NCBI RefSeq assembly: GCF_022343555.1 | Contig: NZ_JAKQZH010000003.1 | Coordinates: forward strand, 290,746 to 354,745 | From: Marinobacter sp. C7 | Lineage (GTDB): Bacteria; Pseudomonadota; Gammaproteobacteria; Pseudomonadales; Oleiphilaceae | Direction: 5' to 3' | Length of the DNA: 64,000 nt | Shown here: positions 24,268-32,969 of the stretch, piece by piece | How positions within the stretch are numbered: the first letter of the stretch is position 1 | Layout of the letters: each line of letters starts with the position of its first letter | Position numbers and translations under genes: made by a program | The notes under the pieces: model-generated | Seen by the model: only the letters and a program-made list of their open reading frames with translations | Told to the model about the DNA's origin: nothing | Databases searched by the model: none

Positions 24268-25093
24268 GCGCAGAGGCCCCATCGTCGGGCTGAGATCGTG
24301 GATTCTCGATCATCCGGTGATGGCATTTCCCGTGGTGTATCTTGGCTGGGCCTACCTTTTCTGGATTCCCGTGTTGCTGTCGAACTCCTCGGTATGGGCG
24401 TTCCCCAACCTGATCTGGTTCCTGTTGGGAGGTGCCAGTCCGCTGGTGGCAGGGCTGTTACTCGCGTCGATGTCAGGCGGCATGCGCGCATTGCGCGATC
24501 TGGGCTGGAGGCTGGTGGACTGGCGCCGCATTCCCGGTCGCTGGTGGCTGTTGATCCTGTCGTTCTGGCTCGTGTTCGATCTGGCCAAGGCCGTTGTTGC
24601 GGTTGTGCTGGGTATCACGGATACCCCCCTCGATCCGGACTGGGGATTGTTCTCCAACCCCGGTCCGCTGCTGTTTCTTCTGCTGTTGTCGTTTGTCTTT
24701 CCGGCGATTGAGGAAGTTGGCCTGAGGGGCTATTACCTGGAGATTTTGCAGCAACACCTGAGTCCTGTGCAGGCAGGTATCATCAACGGCATGGTCTGGG
24801 CCGCCTGGCATGCGCCCTTCGTCTGGTTTCCGGGCTACTATGCCAATACCACCTTTAATCCGGAGCTGTACTGGTGGTTGCCCATGATTGTCTGCCATAC
24901 CTTGATGATCATGCACGTCTATAACCGCACCGGGCGAAGTATCCTGGCGGTGCTGATCTTTCACGCGATGATGAACTTCACCGGCGAGTGGCTGCGCATC
25001 TCGCCGGAGATGTACCCTTTCATGCTCACCGGTAACGTCATTCTCGCCGCACTGGTTGTTATGGCGTGGCAAAAACGAACCTTGCCGACCTGA
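24260..25093 (+). CDS. CPBP-family intramembrane metalloprotease
   Basis: This 277-residue membrane protein has about seven helices and the three CPBP/ABI motifs: EEVGLRGYY (EExxxR), VWAAWHAPF (His of motif 2) and FHAMMN (motif 3). The family includes CAAX prenyl proteases and bacteriocin-immunity proteins. The start is ATG 24260, overlapping the upstream DUF6544 stop; the in-frame TTG at 24248 has no spaced ribosome-binding site. A second, shorter CPBP protein is at 30993. Confidence 0.85.
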   Translation: MTERRGPIVGLRSWILDHPVMAFPVVYLGWAYLFWIPVLLSNSSVWAFPNLIWFLLGGASPLVAGLLLASMSGGMRALRDLGWRLVDWRRIPGRWWLLILSFWLVFDLAKAVVAVVLGITDTPLDPDWGLFSNPGPLLFLLLLSFVFPAIEEVGLRGYYLEILQQHLSPVQAGIINGMVWAAWHAPFVWFPGYYANTTFNPELYWWLPMIVCHTLMIMHVYNRTGRSILAVLIFHAMMNFTGEWLRISPEMYPFMLTGNVILAALVVMAWQKRTLPT

Positions 25094-25103
25094 GGGCCCT
25101 TAC

Positions 25104-25523
25104 TCAGCGAACGACGAAGATTGACACATCACTGTGCTTCACCAGCCTCGCGGCATTGGAGTGCAGAATATGCAGCCGGTCACCAGTGCCCGGCGGATGG
25201 GACGCCATCACCACAAGATCCGCGCCGGTTTCCTCGATGACATCCAGAAGCCGGTCATCAAGTTCCACCGCAGTGTCCGGCGTCTCAATCACTTCTGACT
25301 GGGTCTTGATACCGTGGGACTTTCCCTGCTCCTCGGCGAACTCCTTAAGCTTTTCAGCAAGTTCCTTGGGATTGTGCGCGGCTGCACCGGGCGTGGTGTT
25401 GGTGACAGTCACGTAGCAGAGGGTGGAGTGGTAATGCTTGGCAATGTCGATCGCTGTTTCCAGCGTCTTGGGCATTTTATCCAGGTGTGACAAATCCACC
25501 GGAACCAGGATTTTACTGTACAT
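25104..25523 (-). CDS. Universal stress protein (UspA family)
   Basis: The 139-residue, single-domain Usp protein starts MYSKILVPVDLS, with the Asp typical of the nucleotide site, and ends with DLVVMASHPPG and the SNAARLVKHSDVSIFVVR strand. The loop GTGDRLHILHSNA partly matches the ATP-binding G-2x-G-9x-G-S/T motif, so nucleotide binding is possible. It is convergent with the CPBP gene, with an 11-bp gap. A plain stress-response function is likely. Confidence 0.85.
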   Translation of the reverse strand: MYSKILVPVDLSHLDKMPKTLETAIDIAKHYHSTLCYVTVTNTTPGAAAHNPKELAEKLKEFAEEQGKSHGIKTQSEVIETPDTAVELDDRLLDVIEETGADLVVMASHPPGTGDRLHILHSNAARLVKHSDVSIFVVR

Positions 25524-25684
25524 GGCGTGTTTCTCCTGTGTCGCTTGGCAAATGCGTCTTGTGCTACATACTCAAAGAGTGGCACTCAAAAGCGGATGCT
25601 GCCAATTCTTTAGTTGGCGGGTTTGATTCGAAGCAAATTCACTTGGACCATGGCGATGAAGCAACTGGGAACAGGGAGAGAGCG

Positions 25685-26017
25685 ATGAAGTATATTTTTG
25701 AGGTCCGGGTGCAGGAGGGGCATACGGCCGAGGAGTACGCGGATGCCTGGGTTCGCGCCAGCGAGCTGATCCAGCAGGCACCGGGTGCCCGCGGAACCAT
25801 GCTGCACCGGAAAATTGGCGAACCAAATACGCTGATTGCCATCGCCTCCTGGGACAGCAAGGAAGCGCGGGATTCAATGGAGTCCGGCAAGGACCCCCGC
25901 ATCACCGAGATTATCCGCAGTGCAGCGCCTTTTGTGGAGATCACTCCACTCGGGGAATTCGAGGAGCCCGAATGGGTGGTGATGCCCCCTGACTCCGGCC
26001 AGGAGTGGGGGATGTGA
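25685..26017 (+). CDS. ABM-fold small protein
   Basis: A 110-residue protein with a dimeric alpha/beta barrel: YIFEVRVQEGHTAEEYADAW, APGARGTMLHRK and IAIASWDSKEARDSM. It has an acidic C-terminal tail. ATG 25685 has GGGAGAG upstream; the longer frame to 25487 overlaps the usp promoter. It precedes mmsA copy 1 by about 80 bp and may share its transcript. Its function is unknown. Confidence 0.7.
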   Translation: MKYIFEVRVQEGHTAEEYADAWVRASELIQQAPGARGTMLHRKIGEPNTLIAIASWDSKEARDSMESGKDPRITEIIRSAAPFVEITPLGEFEEPEWVVMPPDSGQEWGM

Positions 26018-26095
26018 GCGACGGCTGACCCAGCGGGAAACGGTGCGGTGGTCTATATTTATCCGACGCCCTGTATCGTTTCCCGGAGGTCAGTC

Positions 26096-27595
26096 ATGTC
26101 GGTTCGTGAGATCCCCCTTTTCATTGATGGTAAGCCAGTCCGTTCGGAGAGTTCGGAGTGGCGTGACGTTGTTAATCCGGCCACCCAGGAAGTGGTTTCC
26201 CGTGTGCCATTCGCCACCGAGGCGGAAGTGGAGCGGGCGATTGCCTCGGCCAAACAGGCGTTCCGCGATTGGCGGAAGGTGCCACTGGTTCAGCGCATGC
26301 GCATCATGCTGAAATTCCAGGCCCTGGTGCGGGCGCACACCGAGGAGCTGGCGGCCCTGATTACCGAGGAACATGGCAAGACTCTGCCCGACGCAGAGGG
26401 TGAAGTGGGCCGTGGCCTGGAAGTGATCGAGCATGCCTGTTCCATCACGTCCCTGCAGCTGGGCGAGATTGCCGAGAATGCGGCGGGTGGTGTGAATGTC
26501 TATTCTCTGAACCAGCCACTGGGCGTGGGCGCAGGTATTACAGCGTTCAATTTCCCGGTGATGCTGCCCTGCTTCATGTTTCCCCTCGCCATTGCCACCG
26601 GCAATACCTTCATTCTCAAACCTTCCGAGCAGGATCCCAGCTCCACCATGCGGCTGGTGGAGCTTGCCCATGAGGCGGGTATTCCCGCGGGCGTGCTGAA
26701 CGTGGTTCATGGTGGCCCGGATGTGGCCAACATGATCTGCGACCATCCCGACATCAAGGCGCTGTCCTTTATCGGTTCCACTCACGTAGGCACTCACATC
26801 TACGATCGTGCCGGTGCCGCGGGCAAGCGGGTGCAATCGATGATGGGCGCGAAGAACCACTGTGTGATCCTGCCGGATGCCAACCGCAGTCAGGCCATCA
26901 ACAACATGATCGGTTCGGCATTCGGCGCCGCCGGCCAGCGCTGTATGGCCAATTCGGTGCTGGTCCTTGTGGGCAAGGCCCGGGAATGGATGCCGGAAAT
27001 TATCGAGAAATCAAAGAACCTGAAGGTCGGCCCGGGCATCCAACGGGACGCGGACCTCGGACCGCTGGTCTCTCCCCAGGCCCTCAAACGGGTCGTTGGT
27101 CTGATCGACAAGGGCGAGAAGGAGGGCGCCACCCTGGCGCTCGATGGCCGTGGCTGCACGGTGGAGGGATACCCCGAGGGCAACTTCGTGGGACCCACGA
27201 TTTTCACCAACGTGAAGCCGGAAATGACCATCTACCGTGAGGAAATCTTTGGTCCGGTGCTCTGTGTCGTGGAGGTCGATACCCTGGATGAGGCTATCGA
27301 ATTCATCAACCGGAATCCGAATGGTAATGGTACCTCCCTTTTCACCGGCTCGGGCTGGGCCGCACGGCGGTTCGAGAACGACATCGACGTGGGGCAGGTG
27401 GGTATCAACGTGCCCATCCCGGTCCCGGTGGCATTCTTCAGCTTCACCGGATCCCGGGGCTCCAAACTTGGCGACCTTGGACCCAACGGCAAGCAGGCGA
27501 TCCAGTTCTGGACGCAGACCAAGACCGTTACCGCACGCTGGTTTGAGCCGGATCATTTGTCTGACGAGGTGAATACCACCATTTCAATGAAGTAG
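26096..27595 (+). CDS. mmsA: CoA-acylating methylmalonate-semialdehyde dehydrogenase, copy 1
   Basis: The 499-residue enzyme is an aldehyde dehydrogenase of the MmsA type. It has the family phrases [20 protein letters not shown] (partly quoted), GQRCMANS with the catalytic Cys, and [13 protein letters not shown]. MmsA oxidises methylmalonate semialdehyde to propionyl-CoA with NAD and CoA. The start ATG 26096 has GGAGG six bases before it. Unlike the copy at 57210 it stands outside a valine operon, so it may serve myo-inositol, beta-alanine or another semialdehyde pathway. Confidence 0.85.
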   Translation: MSVREIPLFIDGKPVRSESSEWRDVVNPATQEVVSRVPFATEAEVERAIASAKQAFRDWRKVPLVQRMRIMLKFQALVRAHTEELAALITEEHGKTLPDAEGEVGRGLEVIEHACSITSLQLGEIAENAAGGVNVYSLNQPLGVGAGITAFNFPVMLPCFMFPLAIATGNTFILKPSEQDPSSTMRLVELAHEAGIPAGVLNVVHGGPDVANMICDHPDIKALSFIGSTHVGTHIYDRAGAAGKRVQSMMGAKNHCVILPDANRSQAINNMIGSAFGAAGQRCMANSVLVLVGKAREWMPEIIEKSKNLKVGPGIQRDADLGPLVSPQALKRVVGLIDKGEKEGATLALDGRGCTVEGYPEGNFVGPTIFTNVKPEMTIYREEIFGPVLCVVEVDTLDEAIEFINRNPNGNGTSLFTGSGWAARRFENDIDVGQVGINVPIPVPVAFFSFTGSRGSKLGDLGPNGKQAIQFWTQTKTVTARWFEPDHLSDEVNTTISMK

Positions 27596-27634
27596 TGCGG
27601 TTCTGCCGGTTGAATCTGGCGTCCCGGTATTGAG

Positions 27635-28612
27635 CTAGTGTGCCGGGGCGTCGAGTGGCTGGAGCGTCAGGTCCTTGTTGAGCCGGTAGCTGGCAAAATC
27701 CCGGGCCAGATAAAGGGTGCCCCGATACAGGCCAGTCGCCTCGGCTTCAATTTCGCCGATGTGCGGGTAGGCATCCCTGCTGAGCTGGTAGCGGGAGCTG
27801 AAATGCGTCAGCACCAGGTTTGGCACGCCTGCCGCTTCTGCGAACCGGGCGACCTGGGCAGCCGAGCTGTGCTGGGGCCAGGAGCCGACCCGGTCAGCGA
27901 CCTCCTGGGTATAGGTGGCCTCGTGAATAAGCACATGGGCATCCTGGCAGGCGGCTTCGAGCAGTTCCGGGTTGTCGTTGTCGCCGCCGACGACCATTTT
28001 CCTGGGTTGTCGGGTGATGGCAGTGTACTGCGCGCAGCGGAGTACGGTCCCGTTCTCCAGTACCGTATCCCGCCCCTGTTGCAGTTCCCCCCAGGCGGGG
28101 CCCGGTTCAATACCGTCGGCCTCGAGCCGGTCTTTCAGCAGCTGACGTTCCAGATTCTTTTCCGTGAAGGTAAAGGCCCGACTTGAGACCCGGTGCGAAA
28201 GGGGCGTTGCCATGACTTCCAGTGCATCGTCTTCCCAATAGAACTCATCAGCTTCGGAGTCGATGTATTTGAGCTCATAGCTCAGGCTGGAGTCGCTGTT
28301 GCTCAGGGCGGCTTCCACGAAGGCTTTGACGGGCCTGGGGGCGATCAGGAAGAGCGGCTCGGTGCGGCCGAGCATCGAAGCACTCGTGAGCAGGCCCGGC
28401 AGGCCGAAGGTGTGGTCGCCGTGCACATGGGTGATAAAGATCGCCTGTAGCTGCATCACGGAGTGGTGGGTATGCAGCAACTGATGCTGGGTACCCTCTC
28501 CACAATCGATCAGATACCAGTGTTTCGGCTTGCCGTGCATCAGGGCGAGTCCGGTGACATTCCTGGCCTTGGTCGGTGTGCCGGCAGATGTTCCGAGGAA
28601 GGTGAAATCCAT
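27635..28612 (-). CDS. rnz: Ribonuclease Z
   Basis: A 325-residue metallo-beta-lactamase-fold nuclease. MDFTFLGTSAGTPT is the RNase Z N-terminus, THVHGDHTFGL binds zinc, LIHEATY provides further conserved residues, and VLTHFSSRY follows. tRNase Z removes the 3' trailer from tRNA precursors; in bacteria whose tRNA genes encode CCA its role overlaps other nucleases. It diverges from a phosphoribosyltransferase gene. Confidence 0.9.
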   Translation of the reverse strand: MDFTFLGTSAGTPTKARNVTGLALMHGKPKHWYLIDCGEGTQHQLLHTHHSVMQLQAIFITHVHGDHTFGLPGLLTSASMLGRTEPLFLIAPRPVKAFVEAALSNSDSSLSYELKYIDSEADEFYWEDDALEVMATPLSHRVSSRAFTFTEKNLERQLLKDRLEADGIEPGPAWGELQQGRDTVLENGTVLRCAQYTAITRQPRKMVVGGDNDNPELLEAACQDAHVLIHEATYTQEVADRVGSWPQHSSAAQVARFAEAAGVPNLVLTHFSSRYQLSRDAYPHIGEIEAEATGLYRGTLYLARDFASYRLNKDLTLQPLDAPAH

Positions 28613-28681
28613 GTGTTTTCCTGTGGTGACCCTTCAGAGAGTATAAAATTGAAAGACAGGATCACAAGCCAGGAGCGCCCG

Positions 28682-29317
28682 ATGGCAGAACCGACGATCA
28701 TGAAGGTCCAGCTGCTCAGCCCGGATGAGGTAGTCGACGCCTGCGATGCATTGGCGAAGCGTATCCTGGCAAGCCGCTTCCGGCCGGAGATGGTTGTTGC
28801 CGTCGCCCGCGGTGGCTTCATGCCCGCCCGCTTTCTCTGTGACTTTCTCGATTTGGGCACGTTGTGTTCAATCCGTGTCCAGCATTACGCAGCCGGCGCC
28901 AGCAAAGGCAGGGAGGCACGCGTGACCATCCCGCTGGCGGCGGACATCCGCGGGGCAAGGGTACTGGTGGTTGACGATGTGAATGACAGCGGCGATACCC
29001 TTCGGGCGGCGCGCTCCTACCTCGAGCCGCTGGGGCCGGCGGAGCTACGCACCGCTGTGCTGCATGAGAAGCTGGTGACCACCTGCCCGGCGGATTTCAG
29101 TGCCGGTGAGGTGCGAAAGTGGCGCTGGATCCTTTATCCCTGGGCCATGGTGGAAGATATCGCACAGTTTGTCCGGGAAATGGCGCCTGCTCCCCGAAAC
29201 GCCGAGGAAACCTTGCGGCGTTTGCAGGTCTGTTATGGGCTGGAGCTTACCTCCGTACAGTTGACCCGGGTGGTCTATTTCGGACGGTTGCCGGATGTCC
29301 TCCTGCCGGATACCTGA
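28682..29317 (+). CDS. Type I phosphoribosyltransferase (Gpt-like)
   Basis: The 211-residue protein contains VLVVDDVNDSGDTL, the PRPP-binding motif of type I phosphoribosyltransferases, and MVVAVARGGFMPARF. It most resembles xanthine/hypoxanthine-guanine phosphoribosyltransferases but is longer than E. coli Gpt (152). The C-terminal ~60 residues (EETLRRLQVCYGLELTSVQL) are extra and look helical. It probably salvages a purine base. ATG 28682 is the natural start; the frame extends upstream into the rnz promoter. Confidence 0.75.
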   Translation: MAEPTIMKVQLLSPDEVVDACDALAKRILASRFRPEMVVAVARGGFMPARFLCDFLDLGTLCSIRVQHYAAGASKGREARVTIPLAADIRGARVLVVDDVNDSGDTLRAARSYLEPLGPAELRTAVLHEKLVTTCPADFSAGEVRKWRWILYPWAMVEDIAQFVREMAPAPRNAEETLRRLQVCYGLELTSVQLTRVVYFGRLPDVLLPDT

Positions 29318-29319
29318 AA

Positions 29320-29353
29320 CAGGAAACCCGCCCTGGTCGGGGCAGGTTTCCTG
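29320..29353. terminator. Hairpin between convergent PRTase and Spy-like genes
   Basis: CAGGAAACC (29320-29328) pairs with GGTTTCCTG (29345-29353), and GCCC/GGGC extends the stem inside. The position between two convergent genes suits a bidirectional terminator, though the T-tract is poor. Confidence 0.65.
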
Positions 29354-29368
29354 TCGAGCCTGGGGCGC

Positions 29369-29893
29369 TTACCAGCCCCGATAGTATTGGCGCTGGCGGT
29401 CCCGGAGCCGCTGACGTTGTTCGTCAGTCAGCACCTCGTTCATTTCCTGCTGGAATTTCTGACGCCGCTCGTACATTTCCTGCATTCGTTCCTGCTGCTC
29501 CTCCCAGTGCCGATTCTGGATCTCCTCCATGCGTTTGCGTTGTTCATCGGTCAGATCCAGTCCTGCGCCAGGCCCCATGCCGGGATAGCCTCCCATCATC
29601 CCGGGGCCGGGACCATAACCCATGCCGTGGCCATAGCCCATACCCGGTCCCATGCCATGCATGCCCGGACCGTATCCCATACCCGGTCCCATGCCGTGCA
29701 TGCCCGGGCCGTAGCCCATACCGGGGCCCATGCCGTGCATGCCGGGGCCGTAGCCCATACCCGGTCCCATACCATAGCCCATTCCGGGACCCATGCCCGG
29801 GCCCATGTAGCCCTGGGCTGCGGCGACGCCTGAGAGTCCCAGGCCCAATACAGTCGCTAACACGGTTGTTCTGAATGCTCTTGCGGTGTGCAT
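29369..29893 (-). CDS. Spy/CpxP-like periplasmic protein with Met-Gly-Pro repeats
   Basis: The 174-residue protein has a signal peptide (about 1-27, ending AAAQG). Next comes a segment of about 80 residues made almost only of Gly, Met, Pro, Tyr and His, including three copies of a 13-residue unit rich in GPGMHGMG (48-86). The C-terminal part is helical and charged, with two LTDEQR motifs as in Spy and CpxP. Spy-like proteins are periplasmic chaperones or stress sensors. The Met/His repeats could bind copper(I) or silver; that is inference. Confidence 0.75.
   Translation of the reverse strand: MHTARAFRTTVLATVLGLGLSGVAAAQGYMGPGMGPGMGYGMGPGMGYGPGMHGMGPGMGYGPGMHGMGPGMGYGPGMHGMGPGMGYGHGMGYGPGPGMMGGYPGMGPGAGLDLTDEQRKRMEEIQNRHWEEQQERMQEMYERRQKFQQEMNEVLTDEQRQRLRDRQRQYYRGW
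29636..29752 (-). repeat. Three 39-bp in-frame tandem repeats
   Basis: Three consecutive copies of a 39-bp unit encode residues 48-60, 61-73 and 74-86 of the Spy-like protein. Related but less regular GMGPGMGY units flank them. Such in-frame arrays can change copy number by slippage or recombination. Confidence 0.75.
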
Positions 29894-30134
29894 TCCGGTT
29901 TCCTCCTCCTGTGAGATCTCCCGAAAGGAATTTGTTCATCTGCAAGCTTGGCACAAGTTTTTCTGTCGGCAAGTGCGTCGGAGGGAATGCGGTGCGAGTG
30001 TCGATGATCCGCTTTCGTCGATGGCTATTGAGCGGTATATTCGGGAAGAATCACGGAAAATTCTTTTAAAATAGTTGAAAATACTACCAAATTTCGATTT
30101 TTATCGTTTTTTGATGACACGACGGAGACCAAAC

Positions 30135-30989
30135 GTGACCGAACCTTTTTCCTATCAGAGTTTCTCGGTTGATGTGTCCCATTACATCGCCCACGTCCAG
30201 TTCAAGCGCCCGGATGAGCTCAACACCATGAACAAGGCATTCTGGCTTGAGCTGCCGCAATGCATGCGGGAGATTGAAGCCAACAGCGATGCACGGGTCA
30301 TCGTGATTTCCTCTACCGGCAAGCACTTCTCTGCCGGCATGGATCTGGGCGTGTTCAGCGATCCCAAGTCTGTCCCCATGAGCGGCGATCCAGGGCGCAT
30401 GGCGGAGAACCTGCGCCGGGTGGTCATGCAGCTGCAAGATACCCTGACGTCCCTCGAAAAAGTCCGCTTGCCTGTGCTGGCGGCCGTTCATGGCGGCTGT
30501 ATCGGTGGCGCGCTGGATCTGGTCTGTGCCGCCGACAGCCGTTATTGCACGGAAGATGCCTACTTCACGATCAAGGAAACCGAGCTTGGGATGACGGCGG
30601 ACGTAGGTACCCTCCAGCGCCTGCCAAAACTGATACCCGAAGGTGTGGTCCGTGAACTGGCCTACACCGGACGGAAGTTCGACGCACAGGAGGCGCACCG
30701 GCTCGGTTTCGTGAACACCGTATTTGAAAGCCACGAAGCCATGGTCGAAGGCGTCATGGAAATCGCGGCCCGGATCGCGGCCAATTCGCCACTGGCGGTC
30801 ACCGGCTGTAAGGAAATGATCAATTACAGCCGCGATCACTCGGTAGAGGACAGCCTCAAATATATGGCGACCTGGCAGGCGGGCATGTTCAGGCCCACGG
30901 ACATGATGAAAAGCTTCCAGGCGAAAGCCCAGAAACAGTCGCCGGACTATGACGACCTGTTCCCGGTCAACGACCTGTTCAGCCAGTAA
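30135..30989 (+). CDS. Crotonase-family enoyl-CoA hydratase/isomerase
   Basis: A 284-residue crotonase: FSAGMDL and GGCIGGALDLVCAAD form the oxyanion hole region, and TELGMTADVGTLQRLP follows. The Asp in place of the catalytic Glu of hydratases (ALDLVCAAD; ELGMTADVG) is the pattern of dienoyl-CoA isomerases (ECH1-like), so isomerisation of dienoyl-CoA in fatty-acid oxidation is likely. I choose GTG 30135, which has GGAG seven bases upstream; ATG 30114 and TTG 30075 lack any signal. The next gene follows by three bases. Confidence 0.8.
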   Translation: MTEPFSYQSFSVDVSHYIAHVQFKRPDELNTMNKAFWLELPQCMREIEANSDARVIVISSTGKHFSAGMDLGVFSDPKSVPMSGDPGRMAENLRRVVMQLQDTLTSLEKVRLPVLAAVHGGCIGGALDLVCAADSRYCTEDAYFTIKETELGMTADVGTLQRLPKLIPEGVVRELAYTGRKFDAQEAHRLGFVNTVFESHEAMVEGVMEIAARIAANSPLAVTGCKEMINYSRDHSVEDSLKYMATWQAGMFRPTDMMKSFQAKAQKQSPDYDDLFPVNDLFSQ

Positions 30990-30992
30990 TTG

Positions 30993-31589
30993 ATGCCGGG
31001 GCAGGGAGGTTCATCCATCTCCAACCGGGCCGCCCTGGTCTTCCAGGGTGGTATCGGCGTTATCGGCCTGGTCGCCATCTGGTTGCTCGACATTCCCGTC
31101 CAGTGGGGTGGGTTGAGTGGCATTGAAGTGCTGCTTTACGGCGCGCTCGGCGCGGCTGGCACCTATGTGTCACTGTTGCTGCTGACCCAGATTCCGAGTC
31201 TATTCCCGGATAACCTGTCCCGCCAGATGCGGGGGCTGTATAACTTTGCCCGCAGTTATACCTGGCCGATGCTGGTGGTTTTGTCAGTGTTGGCGGGTGT
31301 TGGTGAGGAACTGCTGTTCCGTGGTGCGGCCCAGGGCTGGCTGATGCAGCACACCGGGCCGTGGACCGCGGTGTTGGCATCCTCGGTGCTGTTCGGCCTG
31401 GTGCACTATGTTTCGTTTACCTATTTTCTGGTGGCCACCGGGCTCGGGCTGGTGCTGGGATCGGCCTACCATCTGTCAGGCAGTATGGGGCTCGTCATGT
31501 TCTGGCATGCGCTGTATGACGTTCTTGCACTCTACTGCCTCCTACGCTTCCCCCGCTGGTTCGGGATCAACCCTCCGGACCGGCCCTGA
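30993..31589 (+). CDS. CPBP-family intramembrane metalloprotease, short form
   Basis: This 198-residue protein has five or six membrane helices and the CPBP motifs GEELLFRG, LFGLVHYVSF and WHALYD. It is the compact form of the family. The ATG lies four bases after the crotonase stop, so the genes are cotranscribed, but no functional link is apparent. It ends four bases before a convergent DUF2721-like gene. Confidence 0.8.
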   Translation: MPGQGGSSISNRAALVFQGGIGVIGLVAIWLLDIPVQWGGLSGIEVLLYGALGAAGTYVSLLLLTQIPSLFPDNLSRQMRGLYNFARSYTWPMLVVLSVLAGVGEELLFRGAAQGWLMQHTGPWTAVLASSVLFGLVHYVSFTYFLVATGLGLVLGSAYHLSGSMGLVMFWHALYDVLALYCLLRFPRWFGINPPDRP

Positions 31590-31593
31590 CCGT

Positions 31594-31998
31594 TCAACCC
31601 GGGTTTCCGCTTTTCCGGGCCTCGAAGCTGGACAGCTCCACGTTGATCGCATTCGTGGAGATCTGGATTTCGTACAGTGAATACAGCAGCGAGAGCGACA
31701 GCAGCACCAGGCTGACGCCGAATGCGAGGATGCCGGGCATCTCGAAATCCAGAAACAGCAGGAACATGGACACGGTGCACAGGAAAAAACTGAGAACGCC
31801 GAAAGCCTGCATGCGCTTGGTCAGGACAATGCGCTTACGCAGCATGCCGATCTGCCGGGCAATGAGGGCATGGTCCTCCTCGGTGTCCATCTGCTTGAGT
31901 TGGCGAATCAGCTGGGCCAGCACCAGAAAACGGTTGGTGTAAGCAAGCAACAGCAGCGAGATGGCAGGGAAAAGCAGGGCAGGGGTGGTCAGGTCCAA
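31594..31998 (-). CDS. DUF2721-like membrane protein
   Basis: The 134-residue protein begins LDLTTPALLFPAISLLLLAYTNRFLVLAQLIR-like, with a first helix, a charged linker (QIGMLRKRIVLTKRMQA) and two further helices. This is the pattern of DUF2721, a family of unknown function. The start is TTG 31998 with AAAGGA seven bases upstream; the longer frame to 32169 would cover the neighbouring gene and is Arg/Ser-rich noise. Confidence 0.7.
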   Translation of the reverse strand: MDLTTPALLFPAISLLLLAYTNRFLVLAQLIRQLKQMDTEEDHALIARQIGMLRKRIVLTKRMQAFGVLSFFLCTVSMFLLFLDFEMPGILAFGVSLVLLSLSLLYSLYEIQISTNAINVELSSFEARKSGNPG

Positions 31999-32029
31999 GG
32001 GCGAATCCTTTGAGGTTCCAGTGACTTGT

Positions 32030-32383
32030 TCACCAGTTTCCGGAAGCAATGATCTGTTTGCTGGTAACCGGCTGATTGTAGATGTAAACCCAGCATAGCC
32101 CGAAGCGGGTGTCGAGCCGCTTGCGCAGGTAGAGGCTCTTCGCCGGCGCCGAAGGGATGTAATCCTCAAGAACGTCCAGCTCCTCGAGCATGGGATCGTT
32201 TACGGCATAGATTTCCACCGAGACACCGTCGGAGGGTTTCAGAAGGGCCCCCGGATAAGGGCCCAGATTATAAAGAGTCAGGGCGGTCAGGCGGTCTGTC
32301 CCGAGATACGTCGCCCGGCTCAGGAGGTGGCTGTTGTTGTGGCCACGTTTCAGAGTGCCGTACACCGCAACCTTGTGTTTCAT
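32030..32383 (-). CDS. Gamma-glutamylcyclotransferase-like protein (YtfP type)
   Basis: A 117-residue GGCT-fold protein of the small YtfP/AIG2 group. VAVYGTLKRGHNN is the substrate-binding loop at the N-terminus, and LEELDVLEDY contains the equivalent of the catalytic Glu. ATG 32383 is the start; the extra residues upstream run into the nnrU-like gene. Most such proteins have no proven substrate. It is the second GGCT-fold gene in the window and stands in a small leftward operon. Confidence 0.8.
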   Translation of the reverse strand: MKHKVAVYGTLKRGHNNSHLLSRATYLGTDRLTALTLYNLGPYPGALLKPSDGVSVEIYAVNDPMLEELDVLEDYIPSAPAKSLYLRKRLDTRFGLCWVYIYNQPVTSKQIIASGNW

Positions 32384-32399
32384 GAAGCCCGGTCTCTGC

Positions 32400-32969
32400 T
32401 CAGACAGGTGATACACCAATGAGCCACTGATGGGCCCAGAACACGGTAATGACGTAGACCGCCAGGCCCCCGACGACGGCAATGGCATCGTTTGCCTTCG
32501 AAGCCGGCAGGGTCGGAATGGACCGCTCGGTGCGTCTCTTCATGGAAATCCGATCCACTACCGCCCAGGTCAGGAAGGCGCCAAAAAGCAGAACATCATG
32601 CAGCATGCCGTTAGCCAGCAGGTGAGCCAGGGCCCAGAGTTTTACGGCGACCAGCATCGGGTGTTTGAGCTTTGCTTTTATCTTCCCCGGGAAATATGTG
32701 GCGAACAGAAGCGGAAAAACCGGAATCAGTAACAGCATGGCCAGGTGACGGAGCCAGCCTGCAGGTGTGTATAGCACGGTCGGATCCATCCGGGCGGCCC
32801 CATATCCCCAGACAATCAGGACAAGGCCGATAAGCGAAACGACCGAGTAGAGGCCCTTGAATGCTCCTTCGCCAAGTTGACTGTGTAGCCTGTTGCGAAG
32901 TGGTTCATTGACGATAGATAGCGAGTGGATTCCCAGAAACAGGATCAGGCCGACAATCAAAGTGGTCAT
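32400..32969 (-). CDS. NnrU-family membrane protein
   Basis: A 189-residue protein with five or six membrane helices, starting MTTLIVGLILFLGIHSLSIV. The His and Asn of LGIHS and LAHLLANG, and HPMLVAVKLWALAHL, match the NnrU family, related to isoprenylcysteine methyltransferase-like and nitrite/nitric-oxide-linked proteins. No denitrification gene is nearby, so NO-related function is not supported here. Its start overlaps the argP stop by four bases. Confidence 0.8.
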   Translation of the reverse strand: MTTLIVGLILFLGIHSLSIVNEPLRNRLHSQLGEGAFKGLYSVVSLIGLVLIVWGYGAARMDPTVLYTPAGWLRHLAMLLLIPVFPLLFATYFPGKIKAKLKHPMLVAVKLWALAHLLANGMLHDVLLFGAFLTWAVVDRISMKRRTERSIPTLPASKANDAIAVVGGLAVYVITVFWAHQWLIGVSPV

